From: Negativicoccus succinicivorans
GTDB lineage: Bacteria; Bacillota; Negativicutes; Veillonellales; Negativicoccaceae
Reading direction: 5' to 3'
DNA length: 64,000 nucleotides
NCBI RefSeq assembly: GCF_014207605.1
Contig: NZ_JACHHI010000004.1
Coordinates: 1 to 64,000 of the forward strand
This document shows, piece by piece, positions 28,316 to 38,311 of the stretch (positions are counted from its first letter, which is position 1; the number at the start of each line of letters is the position of its first letter). Made by a program: the position numbers and the translations under genes. The notes beneath the pieces are model-generated. The model saw only the letters and a program-made list of their open reading frames with translations, ran no database searches and was not told where the DNA came from.

Positions 28316-28462
28316 ATAGCACTATCAAATAAGGATGTCGCCGGCGGCACAAACGCTACGGCTTTTGCGCATGGTGGTTTCCCCTTCCGAAGTGAAAATA
28401 TTTTGAAAGAAGATTATCGAAAATATCACGGAACCGGCTTGGTTTCGAGGATAGGAGAGTGA
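28316..28462 (+). pseudogene. Gene-tail relic before the 331-codon gene, copy 2 (frame whole)
   Basis: Between the stop at 28313 and the stop at 28460-28462 the frame reads DVAGGTNATAFAHGGFPFRS, then NILKEDYRKYHGTGLVSRIG. It has no start codon, so only a C-terminus is left. It ends five bases before the next ATG, the spacing expected of a toxin/immunity pair. The family is not recognised. Confidence 0.5.
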
Positions 28463-28467
28463 TTGGT

Positions 28468-29463
28468 ATGAGATTACTTACTCGCAGTGTAATTAAGCGG
28501 ATATGCTTAGGCCTCATTGTCATACTCATGGGATTAGGCGTATGGAAATGCGTTCACATGTATCATGTAAGACAGTATAAATATAGTGGAACGATCATTG
28601 CTTATGATCCGACGGTAAGAGATCCATATTATCATTTTACATTTTTGAATCCGAATGATTTGGCGGATTATGTCAGAATAAAAATCAACAGGGGCGCATT
28701 GCTCACGGGACCGATATTCAATTATGACGGGGCACTAATTATGCTAACTAAAAATGACGAAAATGATTTATTTTTGGTTACGTGTAAAAATGCTGTGGAA
28801 AAACAGCAAATCAATATTGATGCATCCGACGACTTCGATTTGTACGAGACAGAAACAGGCTACTTAGTGTGGCAGTATGTTGACGATAAAACATCATCAT
28901 TTTATTGGCTCAACAGGAAAGGAATCATAGAGAAACAGATAACTGTTAAAGATGACATTACTCGTGTGTTATCTGTAGATAATCACATTATTGGTTGGGT
29001 AAATAAAAAAAATGATGTGTTCTACACTTCCGGTGAAAAAATCCACATAGATGGATATACGGTAGGAGTTCTGAATGAGTCGCAATTTTTAGTCCGGCGA
29101 GAAGACGGCACCTATATTCTGGACAGAAAAGGACGAGTGGTTTCTAAATACAGTGACCATCCGTACTGGGTATCGACATCGGGAAAAGATATAAAGCTTC
29201 TTTGGATGTATCCGTGGGGCTCCGGTGGGTATCACCCGTTTTTTGATGACGAATGGACAATAAAAGACTGGATTCGTACGGATTATCGCCAGTGTTATGT
29301 TTCGTTTCTGCATAATTGGAAGTTAGACGATGTGGTTAATTTGCCGGTAAAGATTGAGGAAGAGCACCAGGATTATTATGCCTATCAAGATATTGAATAC
29401 AACAGAGAGAATTTGGAAAAACTAAAAGAGTTAATTGAAAACGATAAAATGTGGAATGAGTAA
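28468..29463 (+). CDS. Membrane-anchored protein of unknown family, paralogue 2
   Basis: A 331-residue paralogue of 24870-25874. The first 43 residues and the last half (from GWVNKKNDVFYTSGEKIHID on) are almost the same, while residues of about 45-170 differ greatly. It has one N-terminal membrane helix and the rest is probably outside the cytoplasmic membrane. ATG 28468 fits AGGAG spacing, as in the paralogue. The mosaic divergence suggests recombination or selection on one domain. Candidate immunity protein. Confidence 0.7.
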   Translation: MRLLTRSVIKRICLGLIVILMGLGVWKCVHMYHVRQYKYSGTIIAYDPTVRDPYYHFTFLNPNDLADYVRIKINRGALLTGPIFNYDGALIMLTKNDENDLFLVTCKNAVEKQQINIDASDDFDLYETETGYLVWQYVDDKTSSFYWLNRKGIIEKQITVKDDITRVLSVDNHIIGWVNKKNDVFYTSGEKIHIDGYTVGVLNESQFLVRREDGTYILDRKGRVVSKYSDHPYWVSTSGKDIKLLWMYPWGSGGYHPFFDDEWTIKDWIRTDYRQCYVSFLHNWKLDDVVNLPVKIEEEHQDYYAYQDIEYNRENLEKLKELIENDKMWNE

Positions 29464-29479
29464 ACCGATATCCACCGCA

Positions 29480-29500
29480 AGAGGAAACATAAACATACAG
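29480..29500 (+). pseudogene. Haemagglutinin-repeat relic D
   Basis: RGNINIQ is encoded here, and the sequence then leaves the repeat pattern. It marks the junction between the 331-codon gene and the toxin-tail-like frame that follows. Confidence 0.55.
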
Positions 29501-29505
29501 GTGAT

Positions 29506-29628
29506 TGTATAAATCAGATTACTATGCTTTTTCCATTTGAGTCCACAGGAAACAAAGTATCCTATGTTATTGATGGATGGAATCAGTGGTGGAATCAATT
29601 GAAGAATCAGTTCGGGAACGGGCGGTGA
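29506..29628 (+). pseudogene. Toxin-tail-like relic overlapping the next gene
   Basis: A frame with no start of its own reads INQITMLFPFESTGNKVSYV and then IDGWNQWWNQLKNQFGNGR before TGA at 29626-29628. That stop overlaps the ATG of the next gene as TGATG. A C-terminal coding scrap after a haemagglutinin repeat, translationally joined to a membrane gene, is the layout of a CdiA toxin tip with its immunity gene. The toxin class is not recognisable. Confidence 0.5.
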
Positions 29629-30827
29629 TGCCAATGTATAGAACTAAATGTCGCAGAGCATTGTGGGATATATATGTGGTTGTTTCAAGCATAGTATGGG
29701 GAATATATGCGGTGCTGGCAAACTTAGTTTGGGCGGATTATGCATGTTATCTTGATCCTAAATATGGACCGATACAATATGTAGTTTTTCTGCTTTTCAG
29801 TGTATTGCATATATTGTTGGCGGGGTGGTATTTCGCTGAGAAGAAAATGAGTAAAGGGCGACCGATAGCATTGTGCTTTATGGCTTGTTTTTTCTTGTTA
29901 TTCGGACTTGAGCTCTTTTCCGTTTCTCTCTATATGAAGATGATGTTAGCATGGTCAACGGCTCGGGTATTAGGATTGCTTTGTTTAACAGGTGTGATAA
30001 TTTATTTATCAAGATTTTTGCCGAATGTGCTTTTGGAGTTTTGGGAGAAGCACACTTTTTGGGGGACTAAAATCTTTCTTTTAAGTGCTATTGAAGCAAT
30101 TGTTTTGATATACTTTCAAACGCTTGTTGCGATCAATGAAACAGAAGGCGTTTTCGCATGGATTGTGTGTTCAGATGCTTTACCGAATATCGGAGTAATA
30201 TTTTTGCTAGCCTGGTTTTGGGGAATTTTGATTCCAGATGTATATAGAGAAATAAACAAGTACTCTAAAACGGGAAATAGGAATACCGTTTTGCGTGATT
30301 ACAGTAAGATATATTTTTCGCTATCATTGTTATTGTTACTGGGGGGTGTGCTCCAGGTAAATGTATTTGAATTACAGCCGAATCCGCTTTGGATCGGGCT
30401 TTTACCGGAAAAATGGTCAACAGTATGGAATAGTATTATTGCTGTTTGTTTGGATGAAAAGAGTCGGTACATTTTTATCGGAATGATTCCGATAGCGCTA
30501 TTGTGGCTAAAAAAGCAAATAGAAAGAAAGGAATCGCCTAAAAAAGCAAGTAAAATAACGATGATGGCGGCATCATTTTTGCTAGCTTTATCGACACATA
30601 TGTTTTTGGGCACATTGTTGTATACTGCGCTAGTATCAGAAGCTCGTGCTCGGAATTATCCCTTTTCGCCGGTAACGTGGTCTTACGGTGGTGCAAGTAT
30701 TCCGGCGGTACTTGCTTATTTGTTCGTTTGGCTTATGTTGCTTTTGGTGAACTATTATTTTTGGAAAGAAACAGAAAAGCAAGGATTCATCAAAAATGTC
30801 TATGAGAAAATTACCAAGAGCAAGTAG
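29628..30827 (+). CDS. Polytopic membrane protein, possible immunity protein
   Basis: A 399-residue protein with about ten membrane helices, starting MPMYRTKCRRALWDIYVVVS. An upstream ATG at 29577 is in frame, but it lies inside the preceding reading frame; the TGATG overlap makes 29628 more likely. No transporter motif was recognised. Membrane immunity proteins are known for ionophore-type CDI toxins, so a protective role is possible, but only by context. Confidence 0.65.
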   Translation: MPMYRTKCRRALWDIYVVVSSIVWGIYAVLANLVWADYACYLDPKYGPIQYVVFLLFSVLHILLAGWYFAEKKMSKGRPIALCFMACFFLLFGLELFSVSLYMKMMLAWSTARVLGLLCLTGVIIYLSRFLPNVLLEFWEKHTFWGTKIFLLSAIEAIVLIYFQTLVAINETEGVFAWIVCSDALPNIGVIFLLAWFWGILIPDVYREINKYSKTGNRNTVLRDYSKIYFSLSLLLLLGGVLQVNVFELQPNPLWIGLLPEKWSTVWNSIIAVCLDEKSRYIFIGMIPIALLWLKKQIERKESPKKASKITMMAASFLLALSTHMFLGTLLYTALVSEARARNYPFSPVTWSYGGASIPAVLAYLFVWLMLLLVNYYFWKETEKQGFIKNVYEKITKSK

Positions 30828-30830
30828 TTA

Positions 30831-30853
30831 TTGAGCCCAATTTTGAGCCCAAT
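30831..30853. repeat. Paired TGAGCCC repeats at the island right end
   Basis: TTGAGCCCAATTTTGAGCCC repeats the pair at 15288-15312 in the same orientation. It is missing beside att copy 2, so the outer two att copies look like the ends of one original element. Confidence 0.5.
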
Positions 30854-30987
30854 AACTCTATTGACTCTATAAATTTAGCAATAATAGGCCAAGTTTATCA
30901 AAGCAGAAATTCAGACAAAACGCTTATTTATGGCGCTTTGTGGTAAATTAATAAACTTAGAAAAAGCAACAAAACCATGATTTAAAA

Positions 30988-31031
30988 CTCCGGAACCGGG
31001 TGCGCAGGTTCGATTCCTGCTAGGCGCACCA
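30988..31031 (+). repeat. att-like repeat, copy 3 (attR)
   Basis: Identical over 44 bases to the tRNA-Arg 3' half at 15200-15243. It marks the right border of the island, 169 bases before uvrB. Confidence 0.92.
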
Positions 31032-31039
31032 TGAAAATG

Positions 31040-31067
31040 AAAGTCTCGTGATCGCGAGACTTTTTTT
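31040..31067 (+). terminator. Native terminator after attR
   Basis: AAAGTCTCG pairs with CGAGACTTT, followed by a T-run. Before the insertion it probably ended the tRNA-Arg transcript. Confidence 0.85.
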
Positions 31068-31159
31068 GTGTGTCAAAACGGGGTAGCGAATAATTTATCG
31101 GATGTGCTTATTACGCATGGAACATGCTCAGGAAATAATATAGAATTTTTTAGATATGA

Positions 31160-31165
31160 TATAAT
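31160..31165 (+). promoter_or_regulatory. uvrB -10 element
   Basis: TATAAT 36 bases before the uvrB ATG in an AT-rich stretch. No convincing -35 is visible at 16-18 bases. Confidence 0.5.
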
Positions 31166-31200
31166 AATTATATGAGAAATACGCATATACAGGGGGTACT

Positions 31201-33279
31201 ATGAAGCATTTAAAAAGAACATACAGCGGTACGCCCGTTCCGTTCAAAGTCCACGCTCCGTTTCAGCCGATGGGCGATCAGCCGCAAGCGATCGCGGATT
31301 TGGCGCAGGGGATTCGTGACGGTCATTGGGCGCAGGTGCTGCTGGGAGCTACCGGCACCGGCAAGACGTATACGATGGCGAAAGTGATTGAAGAGGTGCA
31401 AAAACCGACCTTAATCATCGCGCCGAATAAAACGCTCGCGGCGCAGTTGGCGAGCGAGTTTCAAGCGTTTTTCCCCGATAATGAAGTGGCTTACTTTGTC
31501 AGTTACTACGATTACTACCAGCCGGAATCCTATATTCCGTCAACGGATACTTATATTGAAAAAGACGCGTCGATCAATGATGAGATCGATAAGTTGCGTC
31601 ACTCGGCAACGATGAGTTTATTCGAGCGCCGTGACGTGATTATTGTCGCGTCGGTTTCCTGCATTTACGGCTTGGGCGATCCGGAGGATTATACGGAGAT
31701 GGTGGCGTCCCTGCGTAAAGGTCAGGTGAAGCCGCAAGAGGAAATTCTGCGCAAGTTGGTGGATATTCAATACACACGCAATGATATGAATTTAGTCCGC
31801 GGCACGTTTCGCGTGCGCGGTGATACGATCGAAGTGTTTCCGGTCGGCGAGTCGGAGCAGATCATCCGCATCGAGATGTTCGGTGATGAGATTGATCGCT
31901 TGACGGAAATCGATACGCTCACGGGCGAAGTGATCGCCGAGCGTACGCATGTCGCGATTTATCCGGCGAGCCATTACGTCACGACCGGCGCGAAAATGGA
32001 GCGCGCGTTGCACTCCATCGAAGCGGAACTGGATGAACGATTGGCGGTATTGCAATCGGAAAATAAATTATTGGAAGCGCAACGTTTGGAGCAGCGCACC
32101 CGTTACGATTTGGAAATGATTCGGGAGATCGGATACTGCTCGGGCATCGAAAATTACTCGCGGCATCTCTCGGGCAGGGCGCCCGGTGAAGCGCCGTATA
32201 CGCTGCTGGATTATTTCCCCGATGATTTTTTAATCATGGTCGACGAATCGCATGTCACGGTGCCGCAATTGCGCGGCATGTACGCCGGTGACCGTTCCCG
32301 TAAATTATCGTTGATCGACTACGGTTTTCGTCTGCCTTCGGCGGCGGACAACCGACCGTTGATGTTTGATGAGTTTGTCGAACGGATCAATCAGATCGTC
32401 TATATTTCGGCGACGCCCGGTCCGTATGAAATGTCGGTACAAACGAATATGGCCGAGCAGATTATTCGTCCCACGGGTCTGTTGGATCCGTCGGTGGAAG
32501 TGCGACCGATTCGCGGTCAGATGGATGATCTGTTGGGCGAAATCCGCGCGCGCGTGAAAGACAATGAGCGCGTGATGATTACCACGCTTACGAAAAAGAT
32601 GGCGGAAGATTTGACGGATTTTCTCAAAGAAATGGATGTCAAAGTGCGCTACCTGCACAGTGATATCGCCACCATCGAAAGGGCGGAGATTATTCGCGAT
32701 CTGCGCGCCGGTGTATTTGATGTGCTGGTCGGCATCAACCTGCTGCGCGAAGGATTGGATATGCCGGAAGTTTCTCTCGTCGCGATTTTGGACGCGGATA
32801 AGGAAGGCTTTTTGCGTTCCGATACCAGCTTGATCCAGACGATCGGGCGGGCGGCCCGTAACGCCAAGGGGCATGTCATTTTATACGCGGATCATGTCAC
32901 GGACTCGATGGCGCGCGCGATGGAAGAAACAAAACGCCGCCGCGAAATACAAGAGGCGTATAATACGGAACACGATATTACACCGAAGACCATTATTAAA
33001 GAAGTGAAAGATTTAATTTCCCTGACTAAGGTGGCGGAAACGGATTGGCGCAAGGAATATGACGCCGATATGAGCGAAGCGACCGATGAAAGCCTGCATG
33101 CCCGCATTGTGGAGACGGAAAAGGCCATGCGCCAAGCGGCGAAAGATTTGGAGTTTGAGAAAGCGGCGCAATGCCGCGATGAACTCGGGCGTTTGCGCCA
33201 GGAATGGGCGGATCGGTTCGGTTCGCAGGCACGGGATAAGATGCGCGCGATGAAGAAAAAACCGCGTCGTCATCGCTGA
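31201..33279 (+). CDS. uvrB: UvrABC system protein B
   Basis: A 692-residue damage-recognition helicase of nucleotide excision repair. Walker A GATGTGKT lies at residues 49-56. The beta-hairpin stretch [12 protein letters not shown], the DEAD-like DESH and the late IGRAARN helicase motif are present. The C-terminal UVR motif that contacts UvrC is seen at about residues 640-680. GGGGG precedes the ATG. It heads a uvrB-uvrA-uvrC group directly right of the island. Confidence 0.97.
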   Translation: MKHLKRTYSGTPVPFKVHAPFQPMGDQPQAIADLAQGIRDGHWAQVLLGATGTGKTYTMAKVIEEVQKPTLIIAPNKTLAAQLASEFQAFFPDNEVAYFVSYYDYYQPESYIPSTDTYIEKDASINDEIDKLRHSATMSLFERRDVIIVASVSCIYGLGDPEDYTEMVASLRKGQVKPQEEILRKLVDIQYTRNDMNLVRGTFRVRGDTIEVFPVGESEQIIRIEMFGDEIDRLTEIDTLTGEVIAERTHVAIYPASHYVTTGAKMERALHSIEAELDERLAVLQSENKLLEAQRLEQRTRYDLEMIREIGYCSGIENYSRHLSGRAPGEAPYTLLDYFPDDFLIMVDESHVTVPQLRGMYAGDRSRKLSLIDYGFRLPSAADNRPLMFDEFVERINQIVYISATPGPYEMSVQTNMAEQIIRPTGLLDPSVEVRPIRGQMDDLLGEIRARVKDNERVMITTLTKKMAEDLTDFLKEMDVKVRYLHSDIATIERAEIIRDLRAGVFDVLVGINLLREGLDMPEVSLVAILDADKEGFLRSDTSLIQTIGRAARNAKGHVILYADHVTDSMARAMEETKRRREIQEAYNTEHDITPKTIIKEVKDLISLTKVAETDWRKEYDADMSEATDESLHARIVETEKAMRQAAKDLEFEKAAQCRDELGRLRQEWADRFGSQARDKMRAMKKKPRRHR

Positions 33280-33292
33280 ATAAAGGAGCGCT

Positions 33293-36154
33293 ATGAAAGA
33301 AGAAATGATCATTCGCGGGGCGCGTCAACATAATTTGCAAAATATTGATTTGCGTCTGCCGCGGGATAAATTTATTGTTTTCACAGGACTTTCCGGCAGC
33401 GGCAAGTCCTCCCTCGCGTTTGACACTATTTACGCGGAAGGCCAGCGCCGTTATGTGGAGTCTTTATCCGCGTATGCGCGGCAGTTTCTCGGGCAGATGG
33501 ATAAGCCAGATGTCGATTATATCGCGGGACTTTCGCCGGCCATTTCGATCGATCAGAAAACGACCAGCCGCAACCCGCGTTCGACGGTCGGCACGGTGAC
33601 TGAGATCTACGACTACTTGCGTCTTTTGTACGCGCGGGTAGGTCGACCGTTTTGCCCGCATTGCGGCAAGCCGATCACGCAACAGACGGTCGAACAGATT
33701 ACGGATGCCATTTTAGCTTTACCGGAAGGCACGCGCTTTCTCTTACTGGCGCCGGTCGTTCGGGCGCAAAAAGGCACGCATAAAAAGACGCTGGAGCGCT
33801 TGCGTAAAGAAGGCTATGCGCGTGTACGCGTCGACGGTGAAGTGCGGAGTCTCGATGAAGAGATTGATTTGGAGAAAAATCGTAAACACGTCATCGAGGT
33901 GGTGGTCGATCGACTGATCGCGCGCGAAGGCTTGGCGCAGCGTTTGGCCGGCTCGCTCGAAACGGCGCTCGGTTTGGGGGAAGGCGTCGTGTACGCGCAG
34001 GTGGTGGACGGAGAGCAATATGTGTTCAGTCAGCATTTCGCCTGTCCGGATTGCGGGATCTCCTTGCCGGAACCGGAACCTCGGCTTTTTTCCTTTAATA
34101 ATCCGATGGGAGCGTGTCCCGTTTGCACGGGTCTGGGCGCGAGCCTGGAACCGGATTTCAGTCTGATCGTACCGGATCCCGATTTGCCGTTCAAAGACGG
34201 CGCGGTGCAAGCGCTTTCCACGAACCGTAACTCATGGTTCATGGTGCAGCTCGTGCCGTTCCTGAAATCGTACGGTCTGACGTTGGATAATTCTTACAGT
34301 GATTTACCGGCGGAGGGCAAGCGCTATTTGCGCGACGGCACGTCCAAAAAATTCCGTTTCCGTTATGAAAATATGCGCGGCGAAGTCAAGAGCTATGATC
34401 GAGCGTTTGAAGGTGTCGTTCCCATGGTGAAACGTCGCCATCGCGACGCCTTCTCGGACAGTCAGCGGCAGGAAATGGAACGCTACATGACGGAGGTTCC
34501 CTGTACGGAATGTCAGGGCGCGCGCCTCAAACCGGAAGTGTTGGCGTTCAAGGTCGGCGGCTTGAACATTCATGAGCTGACCTGCCTTTCGATTGCGGAG
34601 ATTCGCGATTTTTTGAACGAACTCGAACTGACGGAAAAAGAAATGATCATTGCCCACCAAATTGTGAAAGAACTCAATGCGCGCATCGGTTTCCTTTATG
34701 ATGTGGGCTTGGGGTATTTGACGCTGGCCCGCTCATCGGGCACGCTGTCCGGCGGGGAGGCGCAGCGGATTCGTCTGGCGACGCAGATCGGCTCGGGTCT
34801 CGTCGGCGTGCTTTACATTTTGGACGAACCTTCGATCGGTCTGCACCAGCGCGATAATGATCGCTTGCTGGCGACCTTGAAAGGACTGCGCGATTTGGGC
34901 AACAGCCTGATCGTCGTCGAGCATGATGAAGATACCATCCGCGCGGCGGACCACATCGTCGATATCGGTCCGGGAGCCGGTGAATACGGCGGTCAAATTG
35001 TCGCGCAGGGGGATTTAAAAACCATTTTGCAAACGCCGCAATCGCTGACCGGACAATACCTCGCGGGTAAGCGTTACATTCCCGTACCGGCGCAACGCCG
35101 CAAAGGCAACGGCAAAAAACTTGTGGTCCGCGGCGCGAGTGAACACAACTTACAGAATATTGATGTGACGTTTCCCTTGGGCTGCCTTACGGTCGTGACC
35201 GGGGTATCCGGTTCGGGTAAAAGTACGCTGGTGAACGAGATTCTTTACAAAGGATTGGCCAACGGTCTGTATCGTAAATACCACCGTACCGGCACGTATA
35301 AAAGCATTACCGGCGCGAAAAATATCGACAAAATTATCGATATCAACCAGCAGCCGATCGGACGCACGCCGCGTTCCAATCCGGTGACGTATACCGGCGT
35401 TTTCACGCCGATTCGTGAATTGTACAGCCAAACGCCGGAAGCGAAGTTGCGCGGCTATAAGCCGGGGCGTTTCAGCTTCAATATGAGCGGCGGTCGGTGC
35501 GAGGCCTGCAAAGGCGACGGCATCATTAAAATTGAAATGCATTTCCTGCCCGACGTGTACGTGCCCTGCGAAGTCTGTCACGGCGCGCGCTATAATCGTG
35601 AAACGCTGGAAGTGAAATATAAAGGCAAAAATATTTCCGATGTGCTCAATATGACGGTGGATGAAGCGGTCGAATTTTTTGCCAATCATCCGGCCATTGT
35701 CCGAAAACTGCAAACGATTCAGGACGTGGGACTCGGGTACATTCGTCTCGGTCAGCCGGCGACCACGCTTTCCGGCGGGGAAGCGCAGCGTGTCAAATTG
35801 GCGACGGAGCTGGCGAAACGCAGTACCGGCAAGACGCTCTACCTTCTGGATGAACCGACCACCGGATTGCATGTGGCGGATATTCACAAACTGATGGATG
35901 TCTTGCAGAGAATTGTGGATGAAGGCGATACCGTGGTGATCATCGAGCACAATTTAGATGTGATCAAATGCGCCGATCATATTATTGACTTGGGACCGGA
36001 AGGCGGCTCGGGCGGCGGTACGATCGTGGCGACCGGCACGCCGGAAGAAGTGGCGGCCGTGCCGGAGTCATACACGGGTCATTATTTAGCGCCATTGCTG
36101 GAACGGGCGCAAAAACTCGGTCAGGTGGAGGATCGTCATGCGGCAAGTGAATGA
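33293..36154 (+). CDS. uvrA: UvrABC system protein A
   Basis: A 953-residue ABC-type ATPase that scans DNA for lesions and loads UvrB. The first Walker A is GLSGSGKSS at 32-40. Zinc-type cysteine pairs are seen (CPHCG, CPDCG with CPVC, CEAC with CEVC). The second Walker A is GVSGSGKST, and both LSGGEAQR signatures are present. AAAGGAG precedes the ATG, which lies 13 bases after uvrB. Its end overlaps uvrC by 17 bases. Confidence 0.97.
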   Translation: MKEEMIIRGARQHNLQNIDLRLPRDKFIVFTGLSGSGKSSLAFDTIYAEGQRRYVESLSAYARQFLGQMDKPDVDYIAGLSPAISIDQKTTSRNPRSTVGTVTEIYDYLRLLYARVGRPFCPHCGKPITQQTVEQITDAILALPEGTRFLLLAPVVRAQKGTHKKTLERLRKEGYARVRVDGEVRSLDEEIDLEKNRKHVIEVVVDRLIAREGLAQRLAGSLETALGLGEGVVYAQVVDGEQYVFSQHFACPDCGISLPEPEPRLFSFNNPMGACPVCTGLGASLEPDFSLIVPDPDLPFKDGAVQALSTNRNSWFMVQLVPFLKSYGLTLDNSYSDLPAEGKRYLRDGTSKKFRFRYENMRGEVKSYDRAFEGVVPMVKRRHRDAFSDSQRQEMERYMTEVPCTECQGARLKPEVLAFKVGGLNIHELTCLSIAEIRDFLNELELTEKEMIIAHQIVKELNARIGFLYDVGLGYLTLARSSGTLSGGEAQRIRLATQIGSGLVGVLYILDEPSIGLHQRDNDRLLATLKGLRDLGNSLIVVEHDEDTIRAADHIVDIGPGAGEYGGQIVAQGDLKTILQTPQSLTGQYLAGKRYIPVPAQRRKGNGKKLVVRGASEHNLQNIDVTFPLGCLTVVTGVSGSGKSTLVNEILYKGLANGLYRKYHRTGTYKSITGAKNIDKIIDINQQPIGRTPRSNPVTYTGVFTPIRELYSQTPEAKLRGYKPGRFSFNMSGGRCEACKGDGIIKIEMHFLPDVYVPCEVCHGARYNRETLEVKYKGKNISDVLNMTVDEAVEFFANHPAIVRKLQTIQDVGLGYIRLGQPATTLSGGEAQRVKLATELAKRSTGKTLYLLDEPTTGLHVADIHKLMDVLQRIVDEGDTVVIIEHNLDVIKCADHIIDLGPEGGSGGGTIVATGTPEEVAAVPESYTGHYLAPLLERAQKLGQVEDRHAASE

Positions 36155-38000
36155 GCGGATCCAAACCAAGCTCGACGCCTTGCCGACCACACCCGGGGTC
36201 TACCAGTGGAAAGATCGGTTCGGTAAAGTCATCTACGTCGGCAAAGCGGTGAATTTACGAAGCCGCGTGCGTTCCTACGTGCGGGAAGAAAGCAAGAACA
36301 GTCCCAAAGTGAATGCCATGATGAACCATGCCGAAGATGTCGACTTTATTCTGACCAAGACGGAACTCGAAGCGCTCATTCTCGAATGCAATTTGATTAA
36401 ACGCTTGCATCCGAAATACAATATCCTACTGCGGGATGATAAAACGTATCCGTACATCAAAATCACGTTGCAGGAAGATTATCCGCGCGTCTTTATGACG
36501 CGGCGGCTGGTGCGTGACGGCGCGCGGTACCTGGGACCGTTTACCGACGTCGGCTCGGTGGCGCGGACATTGAAAACCTTGCGGCAGATTTACCCCTTGC
36601 GGACCTGTCGATCAATGAAAGTACGACGACCCTGCCTGCAATACCATTTGAAACGCTGCCAGGCGCCCTGCATGGGCTGGGTGGAACAAGCCGCGTACCA
36701 TCAAATGGCGCAGGAAGTCTGCGATATTTTTGAAGGTAAAAATCGGCAGTGGCTGCACCGTTGGGAAGACAGCATGAAAGAGGCGGCCGCGGCGATGCGC
36801 TATGAGGAAGCGGCCCGTTACCGGGACCGTATCGCCGCTTTGAAGAGCGTGCAGGAACGGCAAAATATCGTGGCCGCCGCCGGCAACTTGGATATGATCG
36901 GCGTCGCCCGCACGGCGGATAAAGTGGGTGTCGTCATTTTACTTGTCCGCGCCGGCAAAGTGATCGGCAAAGAAAACTATATGGTCAGCGGCTCATACGG
37001 TGAAAGCGATGCGGAAGTATTGGCCGGATTTATCAAAAATTATTACACCGGCAGCGCGGACCGCGTGCCGAAAGAAGTGGCCGTGCCGTTTTTGCCGGCC
37101 GACGCCGAATTGCTCGGTGAATGGCTGACGGCGGAGCGGGGCTCGCAGGTGAAAATCGCCGTGCCGCAACGCGGTTTTCGACGCGGCTTGAAAGATATGG
37201 CGCAGGACAATGCCGCGAAGTACCTCGCGGATAAAGAACTGCAATGGCAGCACACGGTGGATAAGCAAAGCGGCGCCGTGCGCGATCTCGCGGAAATTTT
37301 GGATCTGCCCAATTTACCCGAACGCATTGAGTGTTTTGATATCAGTCATATTCAGGGCGCGGAGACCGTCGCCTCCATGAGTGTTTTGATCGACGGCAAA
37401 CCGACCGGCAGCGAATATCGTAAATTCAAATTGAAAACCGTACAGGGCAAGCCGGATGATTTCGCCTCCATGCGTGAAATCATGGCGCGCCGTTACGGCA
37501 ATCATCCCGATTGGCCGTTGCCGGATCTGATCGTTATTGACGGCGGTAAAGGACAGTTGCATGCGGCGTTGCCCGTTATTCGCGAGTGCGGCGTCCAAAC
37601 ACCGGTCATAGCTCTGGCGGAACGGATCGAAGAGATTTTTACCGAGTACAGCAACGAACCGATTGTGCTGGATCATCGGTTACCGGCGCTGCAGTTATTG
37701 CAGACGGTGCGTGATGAAGCCCATCGGTTCGCGATTACGTACCATCGTAAATTGCGCAGCAAACGAAATTTCCAATCCATCTTGGATCATATCGACGGCA
37801 TCGGTCCGAAACGTCGTCAGGCGCTATGGCAGGCGTTTCCGAATTTGGACGCGATGCGCGCGGCCGATGTCGAAGCATTGGCGGCCGTGCCCGGCATGAA
37901 TCGGAAAGCCGCCGAAGCCGTGCACGCGTTTTTGCGGGCGGAGAAACACGAAAAGCAGCAGCAACTGCAGACGAAAGAAGACAATCAAAAATGGGTATAA
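36138..38000 (+). CDS. uvrC: UvrABC system protein C
   Basis: A 620-residue dual-incision nuclease. The N-terminal GIY-YIG domain ([20 protein letters not shown]) makes the 3' cut. A UVR motif lies near residue 210, and the RNase H-like domain with FDISHIQG makes the 5' cut. Helix-hairpin-helix motifs at the end ([23 protein letters not shown]) bind DNA. The start overlaps uvrA by 17 bases, so the two are co-translated. Confidence 0.96.
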   Translation: MRQVNERIQTKLDALPTTPGVYQWKDRFGKVIYVGKAVNLRSRVRSYVREESKNSPKVNAMMNHAEDVDFILTKTELEALILECNLIKRLHPKYNILLRDDKTYPYIKITLQEDYPRVFMTRRLVRDGARYLGPFTDVGSVARTLKTLRQIYPLRTCRSMKVRRPCLQYHLKRCQAPCMGWVEQAAYHQMAQEVCDIFEGKNRQWLHRWEDSMKEAAAAMRYEEAARYRDRIAALKSVQERQNIVAAAGNLDMIGVARTADKVGVVILLVRAGKVIGKENYMVSGSYGESDAEVLAGFIKNYYTGSADRVPKEVAVPFLPADAELLGEWLTAERGSQVKIAVPQRGFRRGLKDMAQDNAAKYLADKELQWQHTVDKQSGAVRDLAEILDLPNLPERIECFDISHIQGAETVASMSVLIDGKPTGSEYRKFKLKTVQGKPDDFASMREIMARRYGNHPDWPLPDLIVIDGGKGQLHAALPVIRECGVQTPVIALAERIEEIFTEYSNEPIVLDHRLPALQLLQTVRDEAHRFAITYHRKLRSKRNFQSILDHIDGIGPKRRQALWQAFPNLDAMRAADVEALAAVPGMNRKAAEAVHAFLRAEKHEKQQQLQTKEDNQKWV

Positions 38001-38003
38001 AAA

Positions 38004-38030
38004 AGAGCGGTGAGCACCGCTCTTTTTTGT
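38004..38030 (+). terminator. Terminator of the uvr operon
   Basis: AGAGCGG pairs with CCGCTCT, followed by TTTTTT, four bases after the uvrC stop. Confidence 0.9.
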
Positions 38031-38278
38031 CCGCTTTTACAACATTATGTTTGCGAAACGTATTCGGACAAAAATCGGGAGATGCCGATCCGCTGTCGGA
38101 AGCCGCGGTGGGAAATATAAAAACACGATAAAATGATACGCCTGTAAAAGTGTAAAAATATTAAAATGATTTATCGTGACGTTTTGAAGATGCGCAAGCA
38201 TTGTAAATAAAGGACTTCTTAAAGGGAAAAGAAGAATTTGTGCGATTTATTTTCAATGCAGCTTACAAAAACTTTGTT
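38031..38278. other. uvrC-pstS intergenic stretch
   Basis: Two hundred and forty-eight bases that become AT-rich towards pstS. No gene, repeat or RNA structure was recognised here apart from a TTACA motif at 38263. Confidence 0.5.
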
Positions 38279-38295
38279 TTTACAATTTATTTACA
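38279..38295 (+). promoter_or_regulatory. PhoP/PhoB-type box upstream of pstS
   Basis: Two TTTACA hexamers at 38279-38284 and 38290-38295 are exactly 11 bases apart, the spacing of PhoP/PhoB direct repeats (TTAACA-type in Bacillus). A third TTACA lies further upstream at 38263. They lie about 17 bases before the TTGACA -35. The regulator pair is encoded downstream, so phosphate control is likely. Confidence 0.55.
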
Positions 38296-38311
38296 AATGC
38301 TGTGTAGTCTT

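Larger units (their letters stand above)
28140..28467 (+). other. Intergenic stretch of module copy 2
   Basis: Holds a terminator and the whole-frame version of the gene-tail relic (separate entries). The sequence is otherwise a near copy of 24491-24869, with small indels. Confidence 0.5.
27985..29500. repeat. Segmental duplication, copy 2
   Basis: Second copy of 24380-25911. It includes the end of the five-helix membrane gene, the terminator, the gene-tail relic, the 331-codon gene and the RGNINIQ relic. Confidence 0.8.
15244..31031. mobile_element. Genomic island at tRNA-Arg, composite, without integrase
   Basis: The island runs from the tRNA 3' end to an identical 44-base copy just before uvrB, with a further copy at 23560. 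The DNA is AT-rich with AGA/ATA codons, unlike the flanks. Paired TGAGCCCAAT repeats lie near both outer ends (15288-15312 and 30831-30853) and could be arm sites of a tyrosine recombinase. No integrase, relaxase or phage gene is intact, so the element looks decayed and fixed. It has two blocks: an iron-type ABC cassette on the left and an array of membrane genes with haemagglutinin relics on the right. Confidence 0.85.
30828..31200 (+). other. Island right end and uvrB upstream region
   Basis: Holds the right-end TGAGCCC pair (30831-30853), the island flank repeated at 23488, att copy 3, a terminator and the uvrB -10 element. No gene is present. Confidence 0.7.

Noticed and set aside
31118-31135. 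LexA/SOS box before uvrB
   Set aside because: GGAACATGCTCAGG has one good half-site only; the second half does not fit GAAC-N4-GTTC, so it was not called.
35150-35950. Antisense open frame in uvrA
   Set aside because: A shadow of the strongly biased uvrA codons; no ribosome-binding site and no family pattern.
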